From Pelobacter sp. (GTDB lineage: Bacteria; Desulfobacterota; Desulfuromonadia; Geobacterales; Pseudopelobacteraceae): 64,000 nt of DNA. A program made the translations under genes and the position numbers. The notes below the pieces were generated by a model. That model worked only from the letters and a program-made list of their open reading frames with translations. It did no database searches and was not told the DNA's origin. Location: assembly GCA_030824515.1 (NCBI GenBank), contig JAVBXN010000016.1, positions 1-64,000 of the forward strand, read 5' to 3'. Positions 28,252 to 37,598 of the stretch are shown here, in pieces (position 1 is the first letter of the stretch; the number at the start of each line of letters is the position of its first letter).

Positions 28252-28807
28252 CAATCTGGCCATAGCCCTTTTGCACCATCCGGTCTACAACAAGCACCGC
28301 GAAGTTGTGACAACGGCATTGACCAATCTTGACCAACACGACATTGCACGCTCATCGAAGACATTCGGTCTGGACAGGTTCTATATCGTGACCCCCTCCG
28401 AAGAGCAGCGCCGGCTGGCGGAACGGATCAGCGGGCACTGGCAGGAAGGATGGGGCGCCGGTTACAACCCTGACCGCCGCACTGCCCTGGAAATTGTGCG
28501 GGTACTGCCAACACTGCAATCCGCGGTTGAAGATTTTCAATCCGCTTTTGCAAAACCGGTCAAGGTTGCCATAACCGGTGCATCCCGGCGACCAGGCTCG
28601 ATTTCACTGGCGAATTTCAGGCAGCTTTTGGAAGATGCCGACCAGCCCTACCTGCTGCTGCTCGGCACCGGCTGGGGACTCACGGATGAATGTTTTGAAG
28701 AAGCCGACTACATTCTTCAACCAATTGCAGGCAACGGTCCATATAACCATCTTTCGGTCCGCTCCGCGGCAGCAATCATGCTCGACAGACTGAAGGGCAC
28801 ACTTTAA
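28241..28807 (+). CDS. SPOUT-superfamily RNA methyltransferase
   Basis: 188 residues from GTG 28241, which has GGGAGG 6 nt upstream; an ATG at 28235 adds two codons but sits on the RBS. Text such as [32 protein letters not shown] and [18 protein letters not shown] fits an RNA methyltransferase family found between trmD and rplS in Geobacter-type genomes. The knot-like C-terminus suggests SAM binding. The target RNA is not known. It overlaps trmD by 11 bp. Confidence 0.8.
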   Translation: MACNNLAIALLHHPVYNKHREVVTTALTNLDQHDIARSSKTFGLDRFYIVTPSEEQRRLAERISGHWQEGWGAGYNPDRRTALEIVRVLPTLQSAVEDFQSAFAKPVKVAITGASRRPGSISLANFRQLLEDADQPYLLLLGTGWGLTDECFEEADYILQPIAGNGPYNHLSVRSAAAIMLDRLKGTL

Positions 28808-28859
28808 ACGAAGCAAACAAACTAAAACCAAGTAGCATCATACAGGAGGAAGCTAAACA

Positions 28860-29219
28860 ATGAACACCATCGACTTTTTGGAATTAGAACAAATGAAAAA
28901 GAACATCATCCCTTTCAAGGTCGGAGATACTGTTAAGGTTCACGTCAAGATTGTTGAGGGCGACAAGCAGCGTATCCAGGCATACCAGGGAGTTGTAATC
29001 GCCCGCCAGAACGGCGGCATTCGCGAGACTTTCACGGTCCGCAAGATTTCCAACGGCATCGGCGTGGAGAGGATGTTTCCCATCCACTCGCCCAGCATCG
29101 AAAATATCGAAGTCATGGTTCGCGGTCATGTCCGTCGCGCCAAGCTCTACTACCTGCGCAAACTGCGCGGCAAGGCAGCCAGGATTCGCGAGAAGAAATA
29201 CGTGCCGGTTGCAAAGTAA
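28860..29219 (+). CDS. rplS: 50S ribosomal protein L19
   Basis: 119 residues with the L19 core [29 protein letters not shown] and [22 protein letters not shown]19 lies at the subunit interface. AGGAGG precedes the ATG. An intrinsic terminator follows, closing the ffh-to-rplS block. Confidence 0.97.
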   Translation: MNTIDFLELEQMKKNIIPFKVGDTVKVHVKIVEGDKQRIQAYQGVVIARQNGGIRETFTVRKISNGIGVERMFPIHSPSIENIEVMVRGHVRRAKLYYLRKLRGKAARIREKKYVPVAK

Positions 29220-29225
29220 ATTCCG

Positions 29226-29251
29226 AGCCCCGCAAACGCGGGGCTTTTTTT
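29226..29251 (+). terminator. Intrinsic terminator after rplS
   Basis: A GC-rich 8-bp stem (29226-29233 with 29238-29245), 4-nt loop and a run of seven T. Textbook rho-independent terminator. Confidence 0.93.
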
Positions 29252-29272
29252 GTTATGCCGACAGGGTGAATC

Positions 29273-29926
29273 ATGACTCGACAGGACAACCTTTTCGATC
29301 AACTCCCGACAGACACGCTTGCCTATGAAAAGATCGCCCAAGCCCAGGGTTTTCAGAGAATTGCCGGCGTGGACGAAGTCGGGCGGGGACCGCTGGCCGG
29401 GCCGGTAATGGCGACGGCGGTGATACTTCCGCCGGGATTGCGCATCCCCGGGATTGACGACTCGAAGAAGCTATCTCCACTCAAGCGGGAAATCCTGTTT
29501 GATGTGATTACGGCCAAAGCTCTCGCAATCGGAACCGGAATCGTCGAGCCGGAGATTATCGACAGCATCAACATCCTGCAGGCCACCCGCCTGGCCATGC
29601 TGAATGCCGTCCGGCAACTGTCACCGTTGCCAGACTTTCTGCTGATCGACGGCATCACACCGATCAACACCCCCATCCCCCAGAAAACCGTCAAGAAAGG
29701 CGATTCCTTGAGCCTTTCGATTGCGGCGGCTTCCATCATCGCCAAGGTGACCCGCGACAGGTTAATGGTCGAAATGGACCAGCGATATCCCGGTTACGGA
29801 TTTGCCGGTCACAAGGGCTACGGCAGCGCCCTGCACCTGGAAGCCATCAGGCAACTGGGCCCTTGCCCGATCCACCGCCTGACGTTCGGCGGCGTCAAAG
29901 AACACGTTCAATGTCCATCTTCCTGA
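29273..29926 (+). CDS. rnhB: Ribonuclease HII
   Basis: 217 residues. Catalytic Asp/Glu are in AGVDEVGRGPLAGPV; further motifs DDSKKLSP, SLSIAAASIIAKVTRDR and YGFAGHKGYGS are typical for RNase HII, which removes ribonucleotides and RNA primers from DNA. It starts 22 bp after the rplS terminator and overlaps the next gene by 16 bp. Confidence 0.96.
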   Translation: MTRQDNLFDQLPTDTLAYEKIAQAQGFQRIAGVDEVGRGPLAGPVMATAVILPPGLRIPGIDDSKKLSPLKREILFDVITAKALAIGTGIVEPEIIDSINILQATRLAMLNAVRQLSPLPDFLLIDGITPINTPIPQKTVKKGDSLSLSIAAASIIAKVTRDRLMVEMDQRYPGYGFAGHKGYGSALHLEAIRQLGPCPIHRLTFGGVKEHVQCPSS

Positions 29927-31071
29927 TTACATTTATTTCCATCTATGGCGGCATGCACGCCTATGCATTCTTCCGGATGCGCTCCTTGTATACTCCCGGC
30001 AACGCAACTACCGCGGTACTGGCATCGTGGATGATCCTGATGACGACAGCCCCGCTGCTGGTGCGCTTTTTCGAGCGATCAGGAATGGATCGGATCGCGT
30101 TGTTGATAGCCTGGCCAGCCTACATCTGGATGGGATTCCTGTTTCTGCTGGTCACTGCGCTGCTGCCGATGGAGACGATTTGTGCAATAAACCTTTTATC
30201 AAAACGGACTTACTCGTTTGCGGCAGAAGGTTTTTTATCCGCAGCGTCCACCTTCAGACTGGCTCTGCTGATCGCGCTGGTTGCAAGCATCTATGCCATC
30301 TTCGAAGCCAACTGGATTCGCAGTGAGCACATGACGATCAGTACCGGCAAACTTCCCGCCGGAGTCCCAAGGATCAGGATCGTGCAGGTATCCGACATAC
30401 ACCTCGGCCTGTTACTCCGCGAAAAGCGTCTGGAACGCATCATCAGAACCATTCGCGAAGCGCAGCCGGATATACTGGTCTCTACCGGAGATATGGTTGA
30501 CGGGCGGCTTTCACGTGAAGAGATATTGCCACACCAAAGAACACTGGCGGCGATGCTGTCAACAGTACCGGCGCCAGCGGGAAAGTTCGCTGTAGTCGGC
30601 AACCACGAAGTTTTTGCCGGCCTGCGACAGGCGATCGAGTTTACGCGCAGCGCCGGATTTACCGTGTTGCGGGGACAATCCGTAGCACTGCCCAACGGCA
30701 TCACGATCACCGGCATCGACGACCCGGTCGTGAGTAAGAGTGACCGCGGTGGGCAACGGCCTGAAAAAGCGCTGCTGGAATCACTTCCCGCCGGTTCCTT
30801 CCATCTGCTGCTCAAGCACCGACCGCTCATACCGCCTGACAGCGATGGCCGCTTCGATCTTCAGCTTTCGGGTCACGTTCACAAGGGGCAGCTGTTCCCG
30901 TTCAACTTCCTGGTAAAGCTGACACATCCCTTCCCCTGTGGCACCTCCACAACAGCCGCCGGTTCACAGATCCACGTGTCGCGCGGAACCGGTACCTGGG
31001 GACCGCCGATGCGGTTGTTTGCACCGCCGGAAGTAACCGTGATCGATGTAATCCCATCCAATGTCCATTAG
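29911..31071 (+). CDS. Membrane-anchored metallophosphoesterase (YkuE/YaeI-like)
   Basis: 386 residues from ATG 29911. The N-terminal part (1 to about 145) has four hydrophobic segments; the rest is a calcineurin-like phosphoesterase with metal motifs VSDIHLG, STGDMVDG, VGNHE, LLKHRP and LSGHVHKGQ, all intact. YkuE/YaeI relatives act on envelope substrates such as UDP-diacylglucosamine-like lipids; the substrate here is open. The start overlaps rnhB, and no strong RBS is visible. Confidence 0.88.
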   Translation: MSIFLITFISIYGGMHAYAFFRMRSLYTPGNATTAVLASWMILMTTAPLLVRFFERSGMDRIALLIAWPAYIWMGFLFLLVTALLPMETICAINLLSKRTYSFAAEGFLSAASTFRLALLIALVASIYAIFEANWIRSEHMTISTGKLPAGVPRIRIVQVSDIHLGLLLREKRLERIIRTIREAQPDILVSTGDMVDGRLSREEILPHQRTLAAMLSTVPAPAGKFAVVGNHEVFAGLRQAIEFTRSAGFTVLRGQSVALPNGITITGIDDPVVSKSDRGGQRPEKALLESLPAGSFHLLLKHRPLIPPDSDGRFDLQLSGHVHKGQLFPFNFLVKLTHPFPCGTSTTAAGSQIHVSRGTGTWGPPMRLFAPPEVTVIDVIPSNVH

Positions 31072-31239
31072 TTCAAAGCCCACCTGTACTCAACTAATTG
31101 ATTTGTCTTTCACAAACAAATAGTTTATTAATTACTAACTTTCCGATCGCCATTTCCACACAGATTTAACCTCAGCCAAATTAGCTATCTGACTGTTTCC
31201 GCAGTCATGGATACATCACAAACACCAACGGGATCCTAA

Positions 31240-32472
31240 ATGGAACAGACCAACTACCTGATAGGCAGGCAACCGATTCTGAACCGGCTGGAAGAAATTG
31301 TCGCCTTTGAACTGCTCTTCCGTTCATCAGTATCGCTGTCATCGGCAACCCTCAGAACCCCTGTTCATGCAACTTCCAGGGTCATAATCAACACGATATC
31401 CTGCTTCGGCATCAAGGACATTCTTGGCAAGAACCGCGGATACATAAATGTGGATGCCGACATGCTGATGAGTGACTCACTGGAACTCCTGCCACCCGAA
31501 TCAATCGGACTGGAACTGCTGGAATCGGTAGTGATCACACCGGAGATCATTAATCGCTGCAAGCATCTGAAGTCATGCGGTTTCCTGCTGGCGCTGGATG
31601 ATCATGAGTACAGGAGCGAATACGTGGAGCTGTACGACGGTATTGTTGATGTCGTTAAAATCGACTTCATAAAGACGCCGCTGGAACAGGTTTACGATAT
31701 GATCGACCATTTCCATCATTTTCCGGTCAAACTGTTGGCCGAAAAGGTTGACTCACGGCATAGCTACCTGAGGAGCCGTAAACTCGGCTTCGAGCTGTTT
31801 CAGGGATACTTCTTTTCCAGACCGTCCCTGATTCAGAAACGGCGCATGGAAGACTCGGCTAATACGTTCTTCAGGCTCATGCAGCAACTATCCAATGATG
31901 CCGATGTAATCGAGATTGAAACGACATTCAAGCAGAGCCCGGCACTGACCTATAAACTGCTGTTGCTGGTAAATTCTGTATCAGTCGGACGGCGCGAAAA
32001 GATCAGGACCGTTCGCCATGCAATCACTCTGATCGGATTGCTGCAACTGAAACGGTGGGTGCAACTGGCCATTTTCGCCGACGACGGCAATCAATCCATG
32101 AGCAACCCTCTTCTGGACATGGTCGCCGTCAGAGCTGCATTCATGGAGGAGCTGTCACGCCTGTACCCTCAGTTCATCAACCGCAACTACTCACCGGAAG
32201 AGGCCTTCATGGTCGGCACCCTCTCCCTGCTGCAGGACGTCTATGAAATATCCATGGATGAAATCGTGTCCGAACTGAATCTATCGGAAGACGTGAGACT
32301 GGCGCTGACGGACAGGGACGGCATCCTGGGAGAACTACTACAGATCGCGGAAATGATTGAACGGATTGAACTTGATGAAGCGGTGGAATGCCTGTCAAAG
32401 CGTGGCATACCACTGATATCGGTACTTGAATGCCAGAAAAAGGCATATAACTGGCGCGAAGGTCTCGATTAA
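31240..32472 (+). CDS. EAL-HDOD signalling protein with degenerate EAL motifs
   Basis: 410 residues. N-terminal EAL-like domain (about 5-205): the signature is Glu-Leu-Leu, N-V-D-A-D and E-L-L-E are kept, but the DDFG motif reads DDHE, so c-di-GMP hydrolysis is doubtful while binding remains possible. C-terminal HDOD domain (about 205-400). YuxH-type EAL-HDOD proteins are regulatory rather than enzymatic in several species. The gene stands 168 bp from the phosphoesterase and 92 bp before the secretion ATPase. Confidence 0.88.
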   Translation: MEQTNYLIGRQPILNRLEEIVAFELLFRSSVSLSSATLRTPVHATSRVIINTISCFGIKDILGKNRGYINVDADMLMSDSLELLPPESIGLELLESVVITPEIINRCKHLKSCGFLLALDDHEYRSEYVELYDGIVDVVKIDFIKTPLEQVYDMIDHFHHFPVKLLAEKVDSRHSYLRSRKLGFELFQGYFFSRPSLIQKRRMEDSANTFFRLMQQLSNDADVIEIETTFKQSPALTYKLLLLVNSVSVGRREKIRTVRHAITLIGLLQLKRWVQLAIFADDGNQSMSNPLLDMVAVRAAFMEELSRLYPQFINRNYSPEEAFMVGTLSLLQDVYEISMDEIVSELNLSEDVRLALTDRDGILGELLQIAEMIERIELDEAVECLSKRGIPLISVLECQKKAYNWREGLD

Positions 32473-32564
32473 TCGCAATTTGCCATAACTAATGGTAATC
32501 CGTTAGATTCGGATAGCGGTAAGAGAATAAAAATAATTGCATTTTAAGTATCTTAAACCTATAA

Positions 32565-34502
32565 ATGCACATCATGCAAAACCTGCCCCCTTCCAAACAA
32601 CCACAGTCCACCAAACCCGCGACCGCTGCCGTTGGCATCCGTAACGACGCGGGCGTTCTCGCGTCTCTGCTGCTGGAAAAAGCAGAAATCACCCAGGAAC
32701 AGCTTTCGTACGCAATCCGGGTCAACAAGAAGATGGCAACCCCCCAGACCCTGCTGCAGACACTGATCGAGCTGGGTTATACCTCCGCCGACAAGGTCAA
32801 GCAGTCCCTCTGCTCCAGCTCACTGAACATCCGCCTGGGCGACCTGCTGGTGGAACTGGGATACCTGAAAGAATCGGATCTGCGCCAGGCGCTCGGAATC
32901 CAGAAAGAAATTGACGGCAAGAAGCGTCTCGGCGAGATCCTGATCGAAAGCGGTTTCATCGAAGAACGAAGACTGCTGGAAACACTTTCATATCAGGTCG
33001 GATACCCGGTAATTTCGACAAATTTCAGCAAGCTGGACAAATCCCTGTTCAACGTGATGCCGGCAACGGTATGCGAAGAGTACAACATTCTGCCGATCAG
33101 CAGGGAAAACAACATCGTCACGGTCGCCTTTGCCGACCCGCTTGACAGGAACGCCTTTCTGGCCGCCGAACGTTTTTTCGGGAACAACTTCTCTCCGGCG
33201 ATCATATCCAGAGCTTCAATCAAGGAGGCACTGGCCGCCCGGCAGCAGAGCCTCGAACCGGCCATGGCCGTATCCGATGAAAACACCATCATCGGCATCA
33301 TCAACACACTCTTGGATGATGCCATCCTGGAAAACGCCAGCGACATCCATATGGAACCGATGAATGACCGCTTGCGAATCCGTTTCAGACGTGACGGCGT
33401 GATGCAGCACCACAAGGATTTCCTGAAAGCCCTGGCCCCGCAGCTCTCTTCGCGCATCAAGATCATGGGACAGGCCGACATCGCCGAAAAACGCCGGCAC
33501 CAGGATGCGCGAGTCCTCTATGCCAGCCGCAAACATGGGGTGAACGTTGATTTGCGGGTTTCCTTCTTTATCACCATTTATGGTGAAAATATCGTTATCC
33601 GTCTGTTGAGCAGCAAGACTTCGCTGCTGAACCTGAAGGAAATCGGCATGGCGCCGCGCATGCTGGAAAGCTTCATCTATAATGCGGTTGACACCCCCAC
33701 CGGAGTAATGATCATCACCGGCCCCACCGGAAGCGGCAAGACCAATACGCTCTACAGCTGTGTGGATTACATCAACGATATCCACACCAGCATCATCACA
33801 GCTGAAGACCCGGTTGAAATCGTTATCGACGGCATCTGCCAATGTTCAATAAACCCCAAGATCGGGGTCACGTTCGAGGAGACGCTGCGACATATCGTAC
33901 GTCAGGACCCGGATGTGATCGTACTGGGCGAAGTCCGCGACAAGTTCTCGGCGGAGATTGCATTCGAAGCGGCACTTACCGGCCACAAGGTGCTGACCAC
34001 CTTCCACACCGAGGACAGTATCGGCGCATTGACACGGTTGCTGACGATGCAGATCGAGTCATTCCTGATCGCTTCCACGATAACCTGTGTGGTTGCCCAA
34101 CGACTGTTGCGCAGGGTCTGCACCTCCTGCGCCGAACCGTACCAACCGACGCCACTGGACCTGAGCAGGCTGTATGTCACCTCAAATGATATAGCCGGGG
34201 CCACCTTCATGCGGGGGCGAGGGTGCAAGGCTTGCGGGCACAGCGGCTACAAGGGGCGGATTGGAGTCTTTGAACTGCTGATGATGAATGAGATCTTGAG
34301 AAACGCTATTCTGGAAAACAAGAACTCGTTGGAGATCCGCAGATTGAGCATCGAATCGGCCGGCCTGGTGTCACTCTTTGAAGATGGACTGGTCAAGGCG
34401 GCGCAAGGCCTGGTTTCAGTGCAGGAGATCATCACCGACCTGCCCAAACGTGGCAAACCCAGACCAATCAGCGAATTACGCAGAATCCTCGGAGCAGCAT
34501 GA
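32565..34502 (+). CDS. GspE/PilB-type secretion ATPase with N-terminal MshEN-like c-di-GMP-binding motifs
   Basis: 645 residues. N-terminal: two 24-residue motifs of the form RLG-x-x-L/I-L/V-x-x-G-x-x-x-x-x-x-L-x-x-x-L-x-x-Q at R90-Q113 and R121-Q144, the MshEN signature known to bind c-di-GMP; then the T2SSE domain. Catalytic part: Walker A GPTGSGKTNT, Asp box, Walker B VIVLGEVRD, His-containing TFHTEDS, and a zinc-type Cys set (CTSC and CKAC, about 520-565). It powers type IV pilus or type II secretion assembly. No pilC, pilT, pilin or gsp genes are next to it. The stop overlaps the HDOD gene (ATGA). Confidence 0.92.
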   Translation: MHIMQNLPPSKQPQSTKPATAAVGIRNDAGVLASLLLEKAEITQEQLSYAIRVNKKMATPQTLLQTLIELGYTSADKVKQSLCSSSLNIRLGDLLVELGYLKESDLRQALGIQKEIDGKKRLGEILIESGFIEERRLLETLSYQVGYPVISTNFSKLDKSLFNVMPATVCEEYNILPISRENNIVTVAFADPLDRNAFLAAERFFGNNFSPAIISRASIKEALAARQQSLEPAMAVSDENTIIGIINTLLDDAILENASDIHMEPMNDRLRIRFRRDGVMQHHKDFLKALAPQLSSRIKIMGQADIAEKRRHQDARVLYASRKHGVNVDLRVSFFITIYGENIVIRLLSSKTSLLNLKEIGMAPRMLESFIYNAVDTPTGVMIITGPTGSGKTNTLYSCVDYINDIHTSIITAEDPVEIVIDGICQCSINPKIGVTFEETLRHIVRQDPDVIVLGEVRDKFSAEIAFEAALTGHKVLTTFHTEDSIGALTRLLTMQIESFLIASTITCVVAQRLLRRVCTSCAEPYQPTPLDLSRLYVTSNDIAGATFMRGRGCKACGHSGYKGRIGVFELLMMNEILRNAILENKNSLEIRRLSIESAGLVSLFEDGLVKAAQGLVSVQEIITDLPKRGKPRPISELRRILGAA

Positions 34503-35350
34503 TGACAACGGACAAACCGATAATCACCCTGATTCAGGAGCACCTGATGGGAGACCTCACCAACCTGCCGGTTTTCAGCTCGGTTGCGGTGAGACTGCAA
34601 CAAGCGCTCTCAAGGCGTGACTTCACGATTGAAAGCGTGCTCGAACTTATCAGCGAAGATCAATCCCTGGCCGGCAATATACTGAAGGTTGCCAATTCAT
34701 CCTACTATGCCGGATTATCCAAGGTGGCGGTCATTAAGGATGCCATAGTCAGGCTCGGCGCCCAGGAAATTGCAAACATGGCCATGATGGCGTCCCAGTT
34801 CGAAACTTACCGTTCGTCGAATGAGATACTGAACCAGAAGATGTTGGCTCTTTGGGGGCATGCGCTTTCCTGTGCCGTTGGCGCAAAGTGGGTTGCCCGC
34901 AAGGCCGGATACCCGGAAATCGCTTCGGAGGCGTTCATGGGCGGCCTGTTGCACGACATCGGCAAACTGGCGCTGCTCAAGATCATGGATGACATCTGCC
35001 GCTCGGGGGAGTGTAAGGTAAATCTGACGGAACCGTTGGTGAACGAAATCCTTGGCACGATGCATGAAGAGGTCGGCTACAACCTGATGCGTTCCTGGAA
35101 CCTGCCGGAATCCTATGCCGCAATCTCGATCTATCACCACACCTCGGATTACGACAGCGGCAACATCCTGCTGGTAACGGTGCGACTGTCGAATGCCGCC
35201 TGCCGGAAAGCCGGCAAGGATATTAACCCCGACCCCGAACTCTCGCTGGCACTGCTGCCGGAAGTTCATACTCTCGGCATCAAGGAAATTACGCTGGCGG
35301 AACTGGAAATAGTTGTGGAAGATGCCGGGGGGCTTGAACAGGGCAGCTGA
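34499..35350 (+). CDS. HDOD-domain signalling protein
   Basis: 283 residues. The HDOD domain spans about 15-215 with FMGGLLHDIGKLALL (His-Asp kept) and preceding NILKVANSSYYAG. HDOD domains often sit in c-di-GMP and stress signalling proteins. The gene overlaps the secretion ATPase by 4 bp, so the two are co-translated, and the upstream EAL-HDOD protein makes this a three-gene signalling/secretion unit. It is convergent with mltG. Confidence 0.87.
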   Translation: MMTTDKPIITLIQEHLMGDLTNLPVFSSVAVRLQQALSRRDFTIESVLELISEDQSLAGNILKVANSSYYAGLSKVAVIKDAIVRLGAQEIANMAMMASQFETYRSSNEILNQKMLALWGHALSCAVGAKWVARKAGYPEIASEAFMGGLLHDIGKLALLKIMDDICRSGECKVNLTEPLVNEILGTMHEEVGYNLMRSWNLPESYAAISIYHHTSDYDSGNILLVTVRLSNAACRKAGKDINPDPELSLALLPEVHTLGIKEITLAELEIVVEDAGGLEQGS

Positions 35351-35388
35351 CAAGCATAATGGCGGCAAGCAGGCTCAAATCCTGCGGG

Positions 35389-36393
35389 CTAGCGTCCCAG
35401 ATAGCGGTCCACGGCCCGATTGTGCTCCTCCAGTGTGCGGGAAAACTGGTGGGTGCCGTCCTGGCGGGCAACAAAGTACAGGTAATCGGTGCGGGACGGC
35501 TTCAGCGCCGCCAGGATTGCGCCGCTGCCGGGATTGCCGATCGGTCCGGGCGGCAAGCCCCGCATAAGATAGGTATTATAGGGTGTGGGGCGTTGGATGT
35601 CGGCCTTTGTCACCTTGCCCTGAAAAGCGCGGACACCGTAGACCGCAGTCGGATCGCTCTGCAACGGCATGCCGATACGCAAACGGTTGTGGAATACCGA
35701 TGAAATCAACGGCTTTTCCTCCTCCGAAACCGCCTCCTTCTCAATCATCGACGCCAACGTGACAACCTCATGACGCGACATGCCGGCATCCGACCCGCCA
35801 ACTCCAGGCAACGCGGCATACTTTTTTTCAAACTGCTCAATCATCATTGCTATCAACTGTGCCGCGCTTCCACCGCGCGACAGGTTATAGGTGGCCGGAT
35901 ACAGATACCCTTCCACGGTCTGCCGACCTGCCCCAAGACGTGACAACAGCGCCGCATTGCGGCATTCGGCAAGAAATTCATCTCTCTTGAAATACCCCTT
36001 CTGCTCCAGCAGTTCCGCCGCCTGATAGATCGAATAACCTTCCGGCAGGGCAAATTTGCGGTAATCGACATCGCCGGACGCCAGTTTTTCCAGAATTTGT
36101 CTGGGAGTCATGCCGTCATTGAAACGGTATTCACCGGCTTTGAGTCGATGCGCCTGACCCCGCAGGCGGGTCAAAAGAACAAAGTGCCACGAGCTGCGGA
36201 TAACCCCGCCCGATTTGAGTTCTTCAGCCAGTCGGCGTATGCCGCTGCCGGGCGGAAACGAAACATCGCGTACCACCGTCCCGTTTCCGGGCGGGGAAAA
36301 AAGGCAGACCAGGTACCACAGCAACAGGAGTGCCAGACAGATTCGAACCGCTGTCACGATCAGGGTTTTGGGGAAAGGATGGGCAGGAAACAT
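35389..36393 (-). CDS. mltG: Endolytic transglycosylase MltG
   Basis: 334 residues. One N-terminal membrane anchor (about 9-28), then a LysM-like/YceG domain. Motifs: FALPEGYSIYQ, EGYLYPATYN, catalytic Glu in LASMIEKEA, FHNRL, LQSDPTAVYG and the C-terminal NPGSGAI-like string. MltG cuts nascent peptidoglycan and helps set glycan length. The RBS before ATG 36393 is weak. Confidence 0.95.
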   Translation of the reverse strand: MFPAHPFPKTLIVTAVRICLALLLLWYLVCLFSPPGNGTVVRDVSFPPGSGIRRLAEELKSGGVIRSSWHFVLLTRLRGQAHRLKAGEYRFNDGMTPRQILEKLASGDVDYRKFALPEGYSIYQAAELLEQKGYFKRDEFLAECRNAALLSRLGAGRQTVEGYLYPATYNLSRGGSAAQLIAMMIEQFEKKYAALPGVGGSDAGMSRHEVVTLASMIEKEAVSEEEKPLISSVFHNRLRIGMPLQSDPTAVYGVRAFQGKVTKADIQRPTPYNTYLMRGLPPGPIGNPGSGAILAALKPSRTDYLYFVARQDGTHQFSRTLEEHNRAVDRYLGR

Positions 36394-36505
36394 GGGCGCA
36401 TTATGTTGAATAATCGACTGCTAGTCAAGTCCGGGCTGTACATTGACCGGACGAAACGATACGATTGCAGCAGTTGAAAAACGATCAAAACCTACGGAGT
36501 TCAAG

Positions 36506-37453
36506 ATGACAAAGGATCTATGGCCGAAATGCAAGGGGCTGGCCGTACAGGGCGCTGTCAGGCAACAGATCGCCGAGGACGTAAACCGGCAGAAAAACAG
36601 GTCGCCGTACCCGGATGCGATAAACTTGCCCTTCAACCATGCCTGCATTTCAAGCGACTTCGAATTTCTCAAGAGCGACGACCGCCAACCGGCGGATGAC
36701 AGCATCTGGGCCATCATCCAGGGCAACAACGTGGTGATCGTCGAAAGTGGCTCGGGCGCCGCTCTGCCGGCCGGACCGCTTCCGGAGTGGCTGGTCCACC
36801 ATCAGCCTCCGTTCCTGATCGGCGCCTGGCAGGGCAAAGCGCTGTTTGCGATATCCGTCAGCGGCAGCCTGCAGTTGCAGCCGCCGTTCATCTCGGAACC
36901 GTTCAACTCCAATGCCGAGCGACTTGACATCCGCAGCCTGACCCTGGCGGGACTTGCCCGGCAGATCCTGCACTGGGAACTGCAGAGCCGGCACTGCCCA
37001 CGCTGCGGCGCACAGACGGAACGTCTCAGCGGCAGTTGGGGCAAGCGTTGCGGATCATGCCGAAACGTTCATTTCCCCCATATCCACCCCTGCGCGATCA
37101 TTCTGGTCAAGCATGGCGACAGACTCCTGCTGACCCGCAAGGCGGAGTGGGTACCGGGCCGATACAGCCTGGTGGCCGGCTTCCTCGACTTCGGCGAATC
37201 GCTGGAGGAGTGCGCCATTCGTGAAGTGCGCGAAGAGACCGGCATAGAGATCTGCAATGTCCGTTATGTGGGGAGCCAGAACTGGCCCTTTCCGTCCCAG
37301 TTGATGGCCGGTTTTGTCGCCGACTATGCCGGGGGGGAAATCGCGGTTGACACCTCTGAACTGGAAGACGCACGCTGGTTCGGGATCGACGCCCTGCCCG
37401 CCCTGCCCCCGCTGAGGAGTATCGCCCGCTGGATCATAGACAACTTCAAATAA
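36506..37453 (+). CDS. nudC: NADH pyrophosphatase-type Nudix hydrolase (NudC-like)
   Basis: 315 residues from ATG 36506 (CGGAG 6-7 nt upstream), longer than E. coli NudC (257) by an N-terminal stretch. It has a four-Cys zinc ribbon (CPRCG and CGSC, about 182-200) and an intact Nudix box: GFLDFG-E-SLEECAI-REVREETGIE (about 245-268). The SQNWPFPSQLM string after the box is the NudC NADH-specificity motif. It hydrolyses NAD(H) and can decap NAD-capped RNA. Confidence 0.93.
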   Translation: MTKDLWPKCKGLAVQGAVRQQIAEDVNRQKNRSPYPDAINLPFNHACISSDFEFLKSDDRQPADDSIWAIIQGNNVVIVESGSGAALPAGPLPEWLVHHQPPFLIGAWQGKALFAISVSGSLQLQPPFISEPFNSNAERLDIRSLTLAGLARQILHWELQSRHCPRCGAQTERLSGSWGKRCGSCRNVHFPHIHPCAIILVKHGDRLLLTRKAEWVPGRYSLVAGFLDFGESLEECAIREVREETGIEICNVRYVGSQNWPFPSQLMAGFVADYAGGEIAVDTSELEDARWFGIDALPALPPLRSIARWIIDNFK

Positions 37454-37598
37454 ACCCTGTCGCACCCTAAATGAGGCATGCCTACCGGCCGTAACACCCC
37501 GGCAACCCCTGATTCCGGCAGTATAGGCAACGGCACGCTCCTTGCGGTGCACAGTTACCATGAAGCATGCATCGCAACTCCGCCCAAGGAGGCTGAAA

